From contig NZ_MAFC01000005.1 in the NCBI RefSeq assembly GCF_002013465.1, positions 310,001 through 374,000 on the forward strand: 64,000 nt of DNA. The letters run 5' to 3'. How positions within the stretch are numbered: position 1 is the first letter of the stretch; each line of letters begins with the position of its first letter. The translations under genes were made by a program, and so were the position numbers. Positions 1 through 12,043 of this stretch are shown in pieces. The notes beneath the pieces were generated by a model. That model was not told the DNA's origin, searched no databases, and saw only the letters and a program-made list of their open reading frames with translations. Source of the DNA: Mycobacterium sp. D16R12 (GTDB taxonomy: Bacteria; Actinomycetota; Actinomycetes; Mycobacteriales; Mycobacteriaceae).

Positions 1-1
1 G

Positions 2-358
2 GCGGCGCTGACGGTGGATCAGGTGTTCGATGCGCTCTCGCTGCGGATCAACGGACCCAAGGCGTGGAGTGAGCATTTCGTGAGCGATTGGGCCTTCACG
101 GACGAGGATCGCGTGCACCGCGTGGAGCTGCGCAACGGTGTGCTGGTGCACTACGACCGGCCCGCAGAGATCAGTCGGCCCGATGTGACCTTCACTCTCA
201 CTCGGCCAACCCTGATCAAGGTCCTGCTGGACGGCACGGACCCGGCACAGCTCGTCGCCTCGGGCGAGATCACCGTGGAGGGCGACCTGACCGGATTCGC
301 GCGATTGGTCGCAGTCCTCGATCAGCCCGATCCGAACTTCGCGATCGTGACGCCCTGA
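2..358 (+). CDS. Alkyl sulfatase-like protein, C-terminal part (5' end outside window)
   Basis: The reading frame is open from the first bases of the window, so this is the 3' end of a longer gene. The visible 118 residues contain a lipid-binding SCP2-like fold typical of the C-terminal domain of metallo-beta-lactamase-type alkyl sulfatases: the segment with [10 protein letters not shown] and the downstream V-x-F-T-L-T-R-P-T-L. In that family this domain holds the hydrophobic part of the sulfate ester while the N-terminal zinc domain, not visible here, cleaves it. An internal GTG at 14 could be mistaken for a start. The assignment rests only on the C-terminal domain, so substrate and even exact family remain tentative. 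Confidence 0.65.
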   Translation, partial: AALTVDQVFDALSLRINGPKAWSEHFVSDWAFTDEDRVHRVELRNGVLVHYDRPAEISRPDVTFTLTRPTLIKVLLDGTDPAQLVASGEITVEGDLTGFARLVAVLDQPDPNFAIVTP

Positions 359-407
359 TCGGTTGCCCCGGGCGACCCGCAGCACCCCACCGATAAGGTT
401 GGTCCCC

Positions 408-2201
408 ATGCCTACCGAGATCCAGCGCCTTCGGCTGTGCGCAGTGCTTGGTGTGGTGCTCCTGGCCGGGTGCTCCGTCAGCGCGCCCCCGGCCGTACAG
501 GGCAGCGAGACAACCAGCTCGACGACGCCGCCCCCGCCCAAGAAAGAGCAGATCGTGGTCGGTATCGACTCGATCGGTGCGGGGTTCAACCCGCACTTGC
601 TCTCTGACCAGTCGCCGGTGAACTCCGCGATCAGCTCCCTGGTGCTGCCCAGCGCGTTCCGCCCGATACCGGACTCGGCGACCACCACCGGCTCACGGTG
701 GGAACTGGACCCGACCCTGCTGGTTTCCGCCGAGGAGACAAGTCAGGAACCCTTCACCGTCACCTACACGATCCGTCCCGAGGCGCAGTGGACCGACAAC
801 GCACCCATCGGCGCCGATGACTTCTCGTACCTGTGGCAACAGATGTTGATTCAGCCCGGGACCGTGGACCCGGCGGGCTACGGAAGCATCACCGATGTGC
901 AGTCGCGCGATGGCGGTAAGCGTGTGGTCGTCACGTTTGACCACAAGTACCCGGCGTGGCGCGAGCTGTTCACCGACCTGCTGCCCGCGCACATCGTGAA
1001 AGACATCCCGGGTGGGTTCGCCTCCGGGCTGATCAAGTCGATGCCCGCTTCCGGGGGGCGTTTCCGGGTCGACGCGATCGATCCCCAGCGTGACGAGATC
1101 CTGCTGGCGCGCAACGACCGGTACTGGGCTACCCCCGCGGTTCCCGACGAGATCCTGTTCCGTCGTGCGGGCGCCCCCACGGTGCTGGCGGACTCCATCC
1201 GTAATGGGGACACCCAAGTGGCTCAGGTGCACGGCAGCGCGGTGACCTTCGCGCAGCTGTCCAACATCCCCGGGGTGCGTACCGCGCGCATCGTCGCACC
1301 ACGCACCCTGCAGCTGACGCTGCGCGCCGGGCAGCCGGTGCTCACCGACTCCAAGGTGCGCCGCGGACTGCTCGGACTGCTCGATGTCGGGCTGCTGGCG
1401 GCGGTGGCCGCGGGCAACGACAACGCCGTCACCCTGGCCGCGGCGCAGGTGCGTTCGCCCTCGGATCCCGGATACAAGCCCACCGCACCCACCGCTCTCA
1501 CCCGAGACGCGGCCCTCGCATTGCTCAATGAGGCCGGGTATGAAGCCGTCGAGGTGGCGCCGGCGCCCGGCGCCCCCGCGGGTCCACCGCAGATCACCCG
1601 GGATGGCGAGCCGCTGAGTCTGGTCATCGGTGCTGCCTCCAACGACCCGACGTCGGTCGCCGTCGCCAACACCGCCGCCGACCAGCTGCGCAATGCGGGG
1701 GTGCGGGCCAGTGTCGCCGCGCTCGATCCGCCCGTGCTGTACGGCCAGGCGATTCCGGATGGTCGCGTGGACGCCATCGTCGGCTGGCATCAGTCCGGCG
1801 GTGACCTGGCCACCGTGCTGGCCTCCCGGTATGGCTGCCCGGCACTGCAATCGGGCAGGGTGCCCGATACCCGCACCACCACACCCCCTCCGCCGCCGGC
1901 GAGCAATACGCCGTCGCCGCCGTCGCGGGAGGAATCCGTCCGTGCCCCAAGCAATCTCACCGGGTTATGTGATGAGGGACTGCAGGCGGGCATCGATGCC
2001 GCGCTGACCGGACAGGCCGATGTCGGCAAGGTCGTCGATCAGGCCGAGCCCCAATTGTGGAAGATGGCAACGGTTTTGCCGATCATGCAGGACACCACCA
2101 TCGCCGCGGCCGGACCCAGCGTGCGGAACGTCGAGCTGGCCGGCGCGGTGCCGGTGGGCATCGTCGCCACGGCAGGAGAGTGGAAGAAGACACGCCCATG
2201 A
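408..2201 (+). CDS. lpqW: LpqW-like lipoprotein, oligopeptide-binding (SBP family 5) fold
   Basis: The 597-residue product begins with a charged n-region and a hydrophobic stretch ending in lipobox L-A-G-C (Cys22), so it should be a lipid-anchored protein outside the membrane. The body has the solute-binding family 5 architecture ([12 protein letters not shown] segment near residue 130). In mycobacteria LpqW is not a classical importer subunit but influences the balance between phosphatidylinositol mannosides and lipomannan/lipoarabinomannan. ATG 408 was chosen over an in-frame ATG at 363 because it places the signal peptide at the N-terminus. A low-complexity Pro/Ser/Thr insert lies around residues 486-505. 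It overlaps mshB by 4 nt, the order expected from M. tuberculosis. Confidence 0.88.
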   Translation: MPTEIQRLRLCAVLGVVLLAGCSVSAPPAVQGSETTSSTTPPPPKKEQIVVGIDSIGAGFNPHLLSDQSPVNSAISSLVLPSAFRPIPDSATTTGSRWELDPTLLVSAEETSQEPFTVTYTIRPEAQWTDNAPIGADDFSYLWQQMLIQPGTVDPAGYGSITDVQSRDGGKRVVVTFDHKYPAWRELFTDLLPAHIVKDIPGGFASGLIKSMPASGGRFRVDAIDPQRDEILLARNDRYWATPAVPDEILFRRAGAPTVLADSIRNGDTQVAQVHGSAVTFAQLSNIPGVRTARIVAPRTLQLTLRAGQPVLTDSKVRRGLLGLLDVGLLAAVAAGNDNAVTLAAAQVRSPSDPGYKPTAPTALTRDAALALLNEAGYEAVEVAPAPGAPAGPPQITRDGEPLSLVIGAASNDPTSVAVANTAADQLRNAGVRASVAALDPPVLYGQAIPDGRVDAIVGWHQSGGDLATVLASRYGCPALQSGRVPDTRTTTPPPPPASNTPSPPSREESVRAPSNLTGLCDEGLQAGIDAALTGQADVGKVVDQAEPQLWKMATVLPIMQDTTIAAAGPSVRNVELAGAVPVGIVATAGEWKKTRP

Positions 2202-3034
2202 CCCGACGACTCATGCTGGTCCACGCACACCCCGACGATGAATCTCTGACGACCGGGGGAACCATCGCGCGGTATGCCGCCGAAGGTGCCGACGTTCGGG
2301 TTGTCACCTGCACACTCGGGGAGGAAGGCGAGGTGATCGGCGACCGCTGGGAGCAGCTCGCCGTCGATCACGCCGATCAGCTCGGCGGATACCGGATCGC
2401 CGAATTATCCAGCGCACTAAGACACCTCGGCGTCGACCGGCCCACCTTCCTCGGTGGTGCTGGGCACTGGCGTGACTCCGGCATGGCGGACACCGGGCCG
2501 CTGCATCCGAGGGCCTTCGCGGGTGCAGATGTGGAGGACGCGGCGGCGGTGCTGGCGGGATTGATCGAGGAACACCGCCCGCATGTCGTCGTCACCTACG
2601 ACCCCTTCGGCGGATACGGGCATCCCGATCACATCCAGGCACACACGGTGACCACCGCTGCGGTGGAGAAGGCCTCCTGGAAGGTGGCCAAGCTGTACTG
2701 GACCGTCATCGCGACCAGTGCCCTGAGCGCGGGACTCGCGGCGTTGAAGCAGCTGCCGCCGGGATGTGAACCGGCGCCCCTCGATCTCATACCCACCTTT
2801 GCCGACGAGCAGATCAGCGCCGCCATCGACGTGTCGGCCTACCGCGGTGCCAAGGCGGCGGCGCTGCGCGCGCACGCCACCCAGCTCACCGTCTCCGAGG
2901 ACGGGTCCTCGTTGGCGCTGTCGAACATGATCGCGTTGCCCATCGCGGACACCGAGCATTTTGTCCTGGTGCACGGTGTGTCCGGCGTCGACACCGGATG
3001 GGAATCAGATCTGTTCGCCGGGGTGGAGTTGTAA
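2198..3034 (+). CDS. mshB: MshB, GlcNAc-inositol deacetylase of mycothiol synthesis
   Basis: This 278-residue LmbE/PIG-L family enzyme deacetylates 1-D-myo-inosityl-2-acetamido-2-deoxy-glucopyranoside, the second committed step of mycothiol synthesis in the cytoplasm. The zinc-binding A-H-P-D-D-E motif is at residues 10-15 (His11, Asp14) and the third ligand His145 sits in G-H-P-D-H. These are the ligands known for the M. tuberculosis enzyme, shifted by two residues. The ATG overlaps the lpqW stop codon (ATGA), which suggests translational coupling. Length and motifs match the family, so function is confident. Confidence 0.95.
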   Translation: MTRRLMLVHAHPDDESLTTGGTIARYAAEGADVRVVTCTLGEEGEVIGDRWEQLAVDHADQLGGYRIAELSSALRHLGVDRPTFLGGAGHWRDSGMADTGPLHPRAFAGADVEDAAAVLAGLIEEHRPHVVVTYDPFGGYGHPDHIQAHTVTTAAVEKASWKVAKLYWTVIATSALSAGLAALKQLPPGCEPAPLDLIPTFADEQISAAIDVSAYRGAKAAALRAHATQLTVSEDGSSLALSNMIALPIADTEHFVLVHGVSGVDTGWESDLFAGVEL

Positions 3035-3043
3035 GCTCGATCC

Positions 3044-3157
3044 ATGCCACCCGATCAAGACCAGGATCCCAACCAGCAGCACTGGCAAGACCGGCTGGAC
3101 AACTTCCAATGGGTCGTCGGCTCACTCGTGGCCCAGCTCGACTCTGTCCCGATCTAG
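3044..3157 (+). CDS. Possible 37-residue protein upstream of the Rv1171-like gene
   Basis: A short ATG frame starts 9 nt after the mshB stop and ends just before the membrane-protein gene. It encodes a hydrophilic N-terminus rich in Gln and Asp (M-P-P-D-Q-D-Q-D-P-N) followed by an amphipathic segment with two Trp residues. Its tight fit between two co-directional genes suggests it is either a real small protein or a leader whose translation couples mshB to the next gene. No homologue is recognised and the frame is short enough to occur by chance. Confidence 0.4.
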   Translation: MPPDQDQDPNQQHWQDRLDNFQWVVGSLVAQLDSVPI

Positions 3158-3173
3158 ACGCCTGAACGGTTAC

Positions 3174-3509
3174 ATGCGCGCGTTCGTGCTGTCCGCGCTC
3201 ATCGTCGACGGCATCATCAGCGCCATCCTCGGCGCTGCCTTGCTCAATACACGCTTCAGCGGGGTTCTCGTTCCACTTGGGCTCATCATCAGCGCCGTCC
3301 TCAACGTCGTGCTGGTGTGGTGCGCCGTGCAGTGGGCGCCATCGTCACGATGGGCGGGTGCACCGCTGTGGGCATTCGTGGCGACCACGACGGTGCTCTT
3401 ATTCGGCGGGCCTGGCGGCGATGTGGTTTTCGCCGGTTTTTGGCCCGTGCTACTGATGGTGTTCGGCGTGCTGCCCGCGGCCTATGTCTTGCGCCGGGCG
3501 AACGACTAA
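3174..3509 (+). CDS. Small integral membrane protein (Rv1171-like)
   Basis: The product is about 111 residues with four predicted hydrophobic segments (roughly residues 3-25, 28-50, 56-80 and 83-105) and a positively charged C-terminus (L-R-R-A-N-D). It occupies the position of the conserved hypothetical gene Rv1171 after mshB. The start is the ATG at 3174; the frame stays open upstream across the small ORF, so the N-terminus is not certain. No catalytic motif is visible and no function can be given beyond membrane location. Confidence 0.75.
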   Translation: MRAFVLSALIVDGIISAILGAALLNTRFSGVLVPLGLIISAVLNVVLVWCAVQWAPSSRWAGAPLWAFVATTTVLLFGGPGGDVVFAGFWPVLLMVFGVLPAAYVLRRAND

Positions 3510-3537
3510 ACCAGGCCGGCGGTCGTCGCGCAGGCGC

Positions 3538-4299
3538 TCATCCCAAGTACTCCGACTCGAGGACGAGGTCCTTCACCAAGGTCTGGTATTCGACATGGGT
3601 CTCGTGCTCGATGGTCTGCCAGAGCTTGCCCTGCTGCTCCTTCATGTACGCGCGGTACTTGGGGGACCCGGGGAATCCGACGTTATCGGCGACGACGATC
3701 GTGCCCGGATGCAACCAGCCCCGTTCCAGCAGCCGCTGTAGGTCGTCCAGGTACACGTCCTTCCAGTGGTCGATGAATACGAAGTCCAGACATCCCGCGG
3801 TGAACCCGTAGTCCTTGGACAGTGTGTCCAGGGTGGTTCCGTCGTCAGCCGTGCCGGTGAGGCAGGTGGTGCGGTCCGACAGCCCGGCGTGCGCCCATAC
3901 CCGGCGTGCCACCGAGGCGTTGGCCCCCGACTTCTCGATGGAGAAGAACTTGGTGCCGGGAGCGGCACGCGCGATCCGTAGGCCGCTGTATCCGCAATAC
4001 GCACCCAGCTCCAAGGCGATCTTGGGGTTGGCGCGTTTGACGGCGGCATCGAGCAGCTGGCCCTTCTCGTCGCCGACATTCATCAGGATCGATTGGTCGT
4101 ACGCAAAATTGTCGATGGCATCGATCGCGGCGTCGACATCCCCGGCAGGGGCGGTCGCGATCACGTACTCGGCGGTGGCCTCTTCCCGGCCATCACCCAT
4201 CTGACCGGTGCGCATGACGTTCAGGCCGCCGAACACCGCACGCAGAAACGAATACCGCAGAAACGGAAGTTTCTGCTTGAGGGTTCTCGTAAGACTCAC
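3538..4299 (-). CDS. Class I SAM-dependent O-methyltransferase, catechol-type
   Basis: The 253-residue protein has a SAM-binding motif I ([12 protein letters not shown]) near residue 95, an acidic residue for the SAM ribose (F-F-S-I-E-K), a metal-site-like F-V-I-F-D/F-I-D-H motif near residue 175 and V-V-A-D-N-V near residue 201. This arrangement is that of catechol O-methyltransferase-like enzymes, which transfer a methyl group to a phenolic hydroxyl in a Mg-dependent reaction. It is transcribed divergently from fbiC, with start codons only about 50 nt apart, so the promoters are packed together. In M. tuberculosis this slot holds PE12 instead. The substrate is unknown. Confidence 0.8.
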   Translation of the reverse strand: MSLTRTLKQKLPFLRYSFLRAVFGGLNVMRTGQMGDGREEATAEYVIATAPAGDVDAAIDAIDNFAYDQSILMNVGDEKGQLLDAAVKRANPKIALELGAYCGYSGLRIARAAPGTKFFSIEKSGANASVARRVWAHAGLSDRTTCLTGTADDGTTLDTLSKDYGFTAGCLDFVFIDHWKDVYLDDLQRLLERGWLHPGTIVVADNVGFPGSPKYRAYMKEQQGKLWQTIEHETHVEYQTLVKDLVLESEYLG

Positions 4300-4347
4300 G
4301 AAGATCAGCCTAGCGATCCCGCGCGTTTCCGCAGCGTGACCCCGTTG

Positions 4348-7023
4348 ATGAACCCCCGAGTGGTCGGGCTTTTGGAACGGGCGGATGATCTGGGGGTGAC
4401 CGACGGTTGTACAAATGTGCCCGACGACCTAACGCCGCTGCCGAATCCCGCCTTTCCCGCGCCGAAAGCGGCATCGTCCGTATCGGATGCCCGGCGCGCG
4501 GGCGGCTCATCGCCGGCGCTGCGTCGGGTGTTGCGTCGTGCGCGCGACGGGGTGACGCTGAACGTCGATGAGGCCGCCCTAGCCCTGACCGCGCGTGGAG
4601 AGGATCTGGCCGATTTGATGGCCAGTGCCTCACGGGTGCGTGATGCCGGGCTGGAGTCCGCGGGGCGCCTCGGTGCGACCGGGCGTCTGCCGATCTCCTA
4701 TTCGCGCAAGGTATTCATCCCGGTCACCCATCTGTGCCGCGACAAATGCCATTACTGCACGTTCGTGACGGTTCCGGGGAAGCTGCGGGCACAGGGTCAG
4801 GGCATGTATCTGGAGCCCGACGAGATCCTGGACATCGCTCGTCGCGGCGCCGAATTGGGCTGCAAAGAGGCCTTGTTCACGCTGGGGGACAGGCCCGAGG
4901 ATCGCTGGCCGGAGGCCAAGCAGTGGCTCGATGAGCGCGGCTATGACACCACGCTGGACTACGTGCGGGCGATGGCGATCCGGGTCTTGGAAGAGACAGG
5001 TCTGCTTCCGCATCTGAATCCGGGAGTGATGAGCTGGTCTGAGCTGGCGCGGCTCAAGCCGGTGGCGCCGTCGATGGGCATGATGCTGGAAACCACGTCG
5101 CGGCGATTGTTCGAGAATCGCGGTGAAGCGCACTACGGCAGCCCCGACAAAGACCCCGCCGTGCGGCTGCGGACCCTGACTGACGCGGGCCGGCTGTCGA
5201 TCCCATTCACCACAGGCCTGTTGGTGGGGATCGGTGAGGATCTGACCGAGCGTGCGGAGACTATTCACGCGATCCGCAAGGTGCACAAGGAATTCGGGCA
5301 CGTGCAGGAAGTCATCGTGCAGAACTTCCGTGCCAAGTCCGATACCGCCATGAAGGCGGCGCCGGATGCCGAAATCGACGACTTCTTGGCGACGATCGCG
5401 GTGACCCGTCTGGTGCTGGGCCCCAAGATGCGGGTGCAGGCGCCGCCGAATCTGGTGTCTCGCAGCGAGTGCTTGGCCCTGATCGGCGCCGGGGTGGATG
5501 ACTGGGGCGGGGTGTCGCCGCTGACCCCCGACCATGTGAACCCCGAACGGCCGTGGCCCAATCTGGACGATTTGGCGTCGGTGACCGCCGAGGCCGGATA
5601 CGACCTGGTACAACGCCTCACGGCGCAACCGCAGTATGTGCAGGCCGGGTCGGCGTGGATCGATCCACGGGTGCGCGGACATGTGGAGGCCCTGGCCGAC
5701 CCGGAAACCGGTTTTGCCCTGGATGTTTCGCCGACCGGATCGCCCTGGCAGGAGCCCGACGAGACGTGGGAGTCGACGGGCCGGGTAGACCTGCACGCGG
5801 CGATCGACTCAGAGGGCCGCAACACCGATACCCGTAGCGATCTGGCGAGCGCCTTCGGGGATTGGGAGTCCATCCGCGAGCATGTTCGTGAACTGAACGC
5901 GCGGGCTCCGGAAAAGGTGAGCTCTGACGTGTTGGCGGCTCTGCGTGCTGCCGAGCGAGATCCGGCCGGATGCAGTGACGACGAGTACCTAGCGCTGGCG
6001 ACCGCCGAGGGTCCAGCGATGGAAGCCCTTGCCGCACTGGCTGATTCGATTCGCGCGGACGTGGTCGGCGATGACGTCACATATGTGGTGAACCGGAACA
6101 TCAACTTCACCAACATCTGCTACACAGGCTGCCGTTTCTGCGCCTTCGCGCAGCGCAAGGGCGATGCCGATGCCTTCTCACTGTCGGCCGAAGAGGTAGG
6201 TGACCGGGCCTGGGAGGCGTATGTCGCCGGTGCCACCGAGGTCTGCATGCAGGGCGGAATCGATCCGGAGCTACCCGCAACCGGGTACGCCGATCTGGTG
6301 CGTGCCATCAAGAAGCGGGTGCCCAGCATGCACGTGCACGCCTTCAGCCCCATGGAGATCGTCAATGGGGCATCCAAGGGCGGCCAGAGCGTTCGCGAAT
6401 GGTTGACCGAGCTGCGGGCCGCGGGTCTGGACACCATCCCGGGCACCGCTGCCGAGATCCTCGACGACGAGATTCGGTGGGTGCTCACCAAGGGCAAGCT
6501 GCCGGCATCCGAATGGATCGATGTCATCAGCACCGCACACGAAGTGGGGCTGCGCTCCAGCTCCACCATGATGTACGGGCACGTCGATACGCCCAAGCAT
6601 TGGGTGGCACATCTGCGCGTCCTCGCCGGGATTCAGGACCGCACAGGCGGATTCACCGAGTTTGTACCGCTGCCGTTTGTGCACCAAAGCGCCCCGCTGT
6701 ACCTGGCGGGTGCCGCGCGCCCCGGGCCCACCAACCGGGACAACCGCGCGGTGCACGCGCTGGCGCGCATCATGCTGCACGGGCGTATCCACAACATCCA
6801 GACCAGCTGGGTCAAGCTCGGTATCGATGGCACGCGCGCGATGCTCGAAGGCGGCGCCAACGATCTCGGCGGCACCCTCATGGAGGAGACCATCTCCCGG
6901 ATGGCCGGCTCCGAACACGGATCCGCTAAGACCATTGCCGAGCTGGAGGAGATCGCCGAAGGCATCGGACGGCCCGCGGTGGAACGCACCACGACGTACT
7001 CGCGGCGGCCTTCCGCTGCCTAG
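4348..7023 (+). CDS. fbiC: FbiC, bifunctional F0 (7,8-didemethyl-8-hydroxy-5-deazariboflavin) synthase
   Basis: FbiC fuses CofH and CofG activities and joins tyrosine to 5-amino-6-ribitylamino-uracil to make F0, the chromophore of coenzyme F420. Two radical-SAM domains are evident: C-R-D-K-C-H-Y-C with cluster cysteines 130, 134 and 137, and C-Y-T-G-C-R-F-C with cysteines 591, 595 and 598. ATG 4348 gives 891 residues, about 35 longer than M. tuberculosis FbiC (856). The extra part is a Pro/Ala-rich N-terminal tail. A GTG at 4336 in frame is an alternative start. An LLM-type, probably F420-using oxidoreductase lies at 21672-22619. Confidence 0.95.
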   Translation: MNPRVVGLLERADDLGVTDGCTNVPDDLTPLPNPAFPAPKAASSVSDARRAGGSSPALRRVLRRARDGVTLNVDEAALALTARGEDLADLMASASRVRDAGLESAGRLGATGRLPISYSRKVFIPVTHLCRDKCHYCTFVTVPGKLRAQGQGMYLEPDEILDIARRGAELGCKEALFTLGDRPEDRWPEAKQWLDERGYDTTLDYVRAMAIRVLEETGLLPHLNPGVMSWSELARLKPVAPSMGMMLETTSRRLFENRGEAHYGSPDKDPAVRLRTLTDAGRLSIPFTTGLLVGIGEDLTERAETIHAIRKVHKEFGHVQEVIVQNFRAKSDTAMKAAPDAEIDDFLATIAVTRLVLGPKMRVQAPPNLVSRSECLALIGAGVDDWGGVSPLTPDHVNPERPWPNLDDLASVTAEAGYDLVQRLTAQPQYVQAGSAWIDPRVRGHVEALADPETGFALDVSPTGSPWQEPDETWESTGRVDLHAAIDSEGRNTDTRSDLASAFGDWESIREHVRELNARAPEKVSSDVLAALRAAERDPAGCSDDEYLALATAEGPAMEALAALADSIRADVVGDDVTYVVNRNINFTNICYTGCRFCAFAQRKGDADAFSLSAEEVGDRAWEAYVAGATEVCMQGGIDPELPATGYADLVRAIKKRVPSMHVHAFSPMEIVNGASKGGQSVREWLTELRAAGLDTIPGTAAEILDDEIRWVLTKGKLPASEWIDVISTAHEVGLRSSSTMMYGHVDTPKHWVAHLRVLAGIQDRTGGFTEFVPLPFVHQSAPLYLAGAARPGPTNRDNRAVHALARIMLHGRIHNIQTSWVKLGIDGTRAMLEGGANDLGGTLMEETISRMAGSEHGSAKTIAELEEIAEGIGRPAVERTTTYSRRPSAA

Positions 7024-7078
7024 ACAGGTGTGGATTTCGGCTGTCGGCTGCCTCTGATGGCGGTAGCCTCGTGCCCTG

Positions 7079-7522
7079 ATGACCAGTAACCCGTCCGACG
7101 AGGAGTCGATGCCGCCGACGACCCAGCGGCCATTGGATCCGCCCGTGTCCGCGTACTCCGAGGCGGACGATTCCGAGATTTCCGTCGGTAATCGCTCATG
7201 GCGCTGGGTGTGGATCGCCTGCGCGGTGGCGGGCGTGGCCATTGTGGTGACGCTGATTCTGGCCCTGCTGGTGGTCGACAAGGCCGAGGAGCCGGCGACA
7301 CCGGCCCCGGCGACGTCGACAACCGAACGTCCTGCTGCGCCAGGTAGTTCGGCGCCGGTAGCGCCGCCGCCTCAGACAGTGATCAGCACCGTCATCGAAA
7401 CCACGGTGGTGGTCGAGACGCCCACTCCGGTAGCGCCGCCTGAGGTGGTGCCGACGCGTCCGGAGGAAGGACGGCTGTGCCACGAGCTGCACCCGCACCG
7501 CGACTGCGACGGGTTCCGTTAA
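7079..7522 (+). CDS. Membrane-anchored protein with C-terminal Cys/His motif (copy 1)
   Basis: The 147-residue protein has an acidic cytoplasmic N-terminus, one transmembrane helix at about residues 41-66, a Thr/Pro/Val-rich linker (about 70-125) and a compact C-terminus C-H-E-L-H-P-H-R-D-C-D-G-F-R at residues 134-147. The layout predicts an outward-facing tail presenting two cysteines and three His. The gene at 8976-9422 has the same architecture and the same terminal motif although the linkers are unrelated. No known family is recognised. The Cys/His spacing could bind metal or haem or form a disulfide; the sequence alone does not decide. It opens the accessory island after fbiC. Confidence 0.8.
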   Translation: MTSNPSDEESMPPTTQRPLDPPVSAYSEADDSEISVGNRSWRWVWIACAVAGVAIVVTLILALLVVDKAEEPATPAPATSTTERPAAPGSSAPVAPPPQTVISTVIETTVVVETPTPVAPPEVVPTRPEEGRLCHELHPHRDCDGFR

Positions 7523-7596
7523 GTTGACGGTCTCTGCCCGCACCTGACTGACTGGATCGCGGTGGGTTAACTCCGGTGTTCGGTTTGGGCATCGTG

Positions 7597-8241
7597 ATGT
7601 GCGTGATTGCCCGACTCGTAGCGACAAGTTTGATCGTTGCCATGCTTGGGCTCCTGGCGGCCGTCCCGGCTACCGCAGAGCCGAGAGAAATGGCGCCGCA
7701 ATCGTATTCGCGGACAACTCGGGATGGCTGGCAGCTGCAGATTCGGCTCGAGAATGAACGCGTCAACGCGGTGCCCAATCTAGCGGCGGCAACCAACTCA
7801 CGCGAGGCATTCATCACCCTCTCGGGCACCGCGACCGCGTCCGGCGGAACCAATCCCATCACCGACAGCCTCTTCGTCATCGGATATCAGCTCGGTTGCC
7901 AGTCCGATGTGTCCTCGGGGTTGCAGCTGGGCGGGTCGGCAGGCATCGCACCGTCGGTAAGCCTCGGAGTGGCGCCAACACCATCGGTAGGAGTCGGTGG
8001 TAGCGCGGGTGTCAGCGGGTTTGTACAGACCGTGGTGCAACCGGGTGTCATCGTCAATCTACCGATGGCCAATATGGTTCTCTCCCATGGAGGTACGGGT
8101 GCGCTGGATCTGGACAACGTGCATGTGAAGGCCGACGCTTGCGGTGGCGATGTGACGATCCGGTCGTTCGCATCGTTACGCGCGTCGACCGAGACCGGCC
8201 ACACCGAGTTCGCGATCTACGGCGAACCGATCAAGATCTGA
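7597..8241 (+). CDS. MspA-family secreted porin-like protein with two cysteines
   Basis: The 214-residue product has a signal peptide ending near A-T-A (residue 27-28). The mature part shows MspA-like landmarks: T-R-D-G-W-Q-L near residue 41, a G-Y-Q-L-G segment at 96-100, a C-terminal S-F-A-S-L-R-A-S-T-E-T-G and the terminal Y-G-E-P-x-K-I. MspA proteins form octameric channels in the mycobacterial outer membrane. Two unusual points are Cys101 and Cys182, which could form a disulfide, and a Gly/Val/Ser-rich central loop (about 108-142). ATG 7597 puts the signal peptide at the N-terminus; GTG 7594 is possible. Porin activity is an inference from the family. Confidence 0.82.
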   Translation: MCVIARLVATSLIVAMLGLLAAVPATAEPREMAPQSYSRTTRDGWQLQIRLENERVNAVPNLAAATNSREAFITLSGTATASGGTNPITDSLFVIGYQLGCQSDVSSGLQLGGSAGIAPSVSLGVAPTPSVGVGGSAGVSGFVQTVVQPGVIVNLPMANMVLSHGGTGALDLDNVHVKADACGGDVTIRSFASLRASTETGHTEFAIYGEPIKI

Positions 8242-8540
8242 TGATGAAATTGTTCTGTGCAGCAACGATCTTGATGTGTTCGTTGTGCGGGGCATCGGTG
8301 GCCACCGCAGACCCGCCGCCGGTGAACCCGATGCCCGCCGTGCCCGTGGCAGTACCCGGTGGGACACCCAACTATGCGGCCACTGCCTCACAGCCACCCT
8401 TCGGATTGTCCCCGGCATCGCCACGCGGAGCGCGGATCTCTGCCGGCGTCGATTCCGGGTATACCGCCCGAATCGGTGCCGGGATGACCGCCGGGCAATT
8501 GGAGGACCCTCGCGGCATGACCGAAGGAGCAATACCGTGA
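8241..8540 (+). CDS. Small secreted protein with RISAGVD motif (copy 1)
   Basis: This 99-residue protein has a signal peptide that should be cut after A-T-A near residue 23. The mature part is Pro-rich and then carries R-G-A-R-I-S-A-G-V-D (residues 62-71) and G-Q-L-E-D-P-R-G (85-92). The ATG overlaps the stop of the MspA-family gene (TGATG), so translation is likely coupled. The following gene encodes a diverged copy with the same two motifs in the same order. No characterised family is recognised. The context suggests an envelope partner of the MspA-like protein. Confidence 0.75.
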   Translation: MMKLFCAATILMCSLCGASVATADPPPVNPMPAVPVAVPGGTPNYAATASQPPFGLSPASPRGARISAGVDSGYTARIGAGMTAGQLEDPRGMTEGAIP

Positions 8541-8839
8541 TCAGAACACTTTGTGTAGCAGTGATTGTCGTGGGGATTGCCCTCGGTCTCGCCGTGCCCG
8601 CCTCGGCGGCTCCGCCTCCGCCGAACCCGGCGCCCTATAACCCGGTCTTCGTGCCCGGTCAGCTGCCGGCGCTGCGACCTTCCCGCGGTACTCAGCTACC
8701 GGTGCTGATGTCGGGCCCGTCGCGTGGTCCCAGGATTTCAGCGGGTGTGGATGGGGTCGCGGTGCCTGGCGGAGTGAAACCGGGTGTCGGGGTGGGAGAC
8801 GGGAAGCTGGAAAGCCCGACCGGCGCGCCACCGCGGTAA
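8537..8839 (+). CDS. Small secreted protein with RISAGVD motif (copy 2)
   Basis: The 100-residue product starts at a GTG that overlaps the previous stop (GTGA). It has a signal peptide ending in A-S-A (residues 22-24), a Pro/Asn-rich stretch, then S-R-G-P-R-I-S-A-G-V-D (62-72) and G-K-L-E-S-P-T-G (89-96). Both motifs match the preceding gene, so the pair looks like a local duplication that diverged except at these two sites. There are no cysteines in the mature part. It is probably co-transcribed with the MspA-like gene. The function is unknown. Confidence 0.72.
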   Translation: MIRTLCVAVIVVGIALGLAVPASAAPPPPNPAPYNPVFVPGQLPALRPSRGTQLPVLMSGPSRGPRISAGVDGVAVPGGVKPGVGVGDGKLESPTGAPPR

Positions 8840-8975
8840 CCTGCCCGCATAGCGCCCAAGCGTTTGGCAGCTTCATCCCAGCGGTACCTCAGGTTCGCTC
8901 GCTACCGTCGCGGGCATCCGGCGCCATCGGCTCGGTAGGTGATCGAGCGATGACAGTCACGGAGGTGCCCAAGGA

Positions 8976-9422
8976 ATGCCCCCACGCGAGCCCGCCAATT
9001 CCGAAGAGACGGTGAGGGCCTGGGGCTTGTGGGACGATGCCGCAGAGGACCCCACCCGATTGATCCCGGTTGTCCCCGAGTCCCGTGGTCGTGCTCGGCA
9101 GGTCTGGATCATCGGTATGACCATCGCTGCCGGGGTGGCCGTGCTGATCGCTTTGGGGTTTCTGCTTCTTGGTCCGCAGAAACCGACGACGCCGCCACTT
9201 GTCCCTATCACCTCGATGACGACGTCCTCGGTGTCGTCATCACCATCACCTGTGCCGACGGAGACTGTCACGCAGACGGTTACGGCAACGACCTACATCC
9301 CGATACCGGCGACCACGCCCACAACCACCGCACCGCCCAGCAGTACACCAGCGGACCCGAACGATGTCTGGAAGATGTGTCACCAGATGCATCCGCACCG
9401 TTGGTGCAACGGATATCGATAG
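8976..9422 (+). CDS. Membrane-anchored protein with C-terminal Cys/His motif (copy 2)
   Basis: The 148-residue protein repeats the design of the gene at 7079: a short cytoplasmic N-terminus, one transmembrane helix (about residues 43-65), a Thr/Ser/Pro-rich linker and the tail C-H-Q-M-H-P-H-R-W-C-N-G-Y-R at residues 135-148. A ribosome binding site GGAGGTG sits at 8961-8967, about 8 nt before the ATG, which supports the start. Conservation of the tail while the linker has diverged implies the tail is the functional part. The two copies bracket the MspA-like and twin secreted genes. Confidence 0.8.
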   Translation: MPPREPANSEETVRAWGLWDDAAEDPTRLIPVVPESRGRARQVWIIGMTIAAGVAVLIALGFLLLGPQKPTTPPLVPITSMTTSSVSSSPSPVPTETVTQTVTATTYIPIPATTPTTTAPPSSTPADPNDVWKMCHQMHPHRWCNGYR

Positions 9423-9434
9423 CAGGCGAAGCGG

Positions 9435-12012
<2,578 letters not shown>

Positions 12013-12043
12013 GGCAGCATGCTGACACGAAACGGGACCCCTA

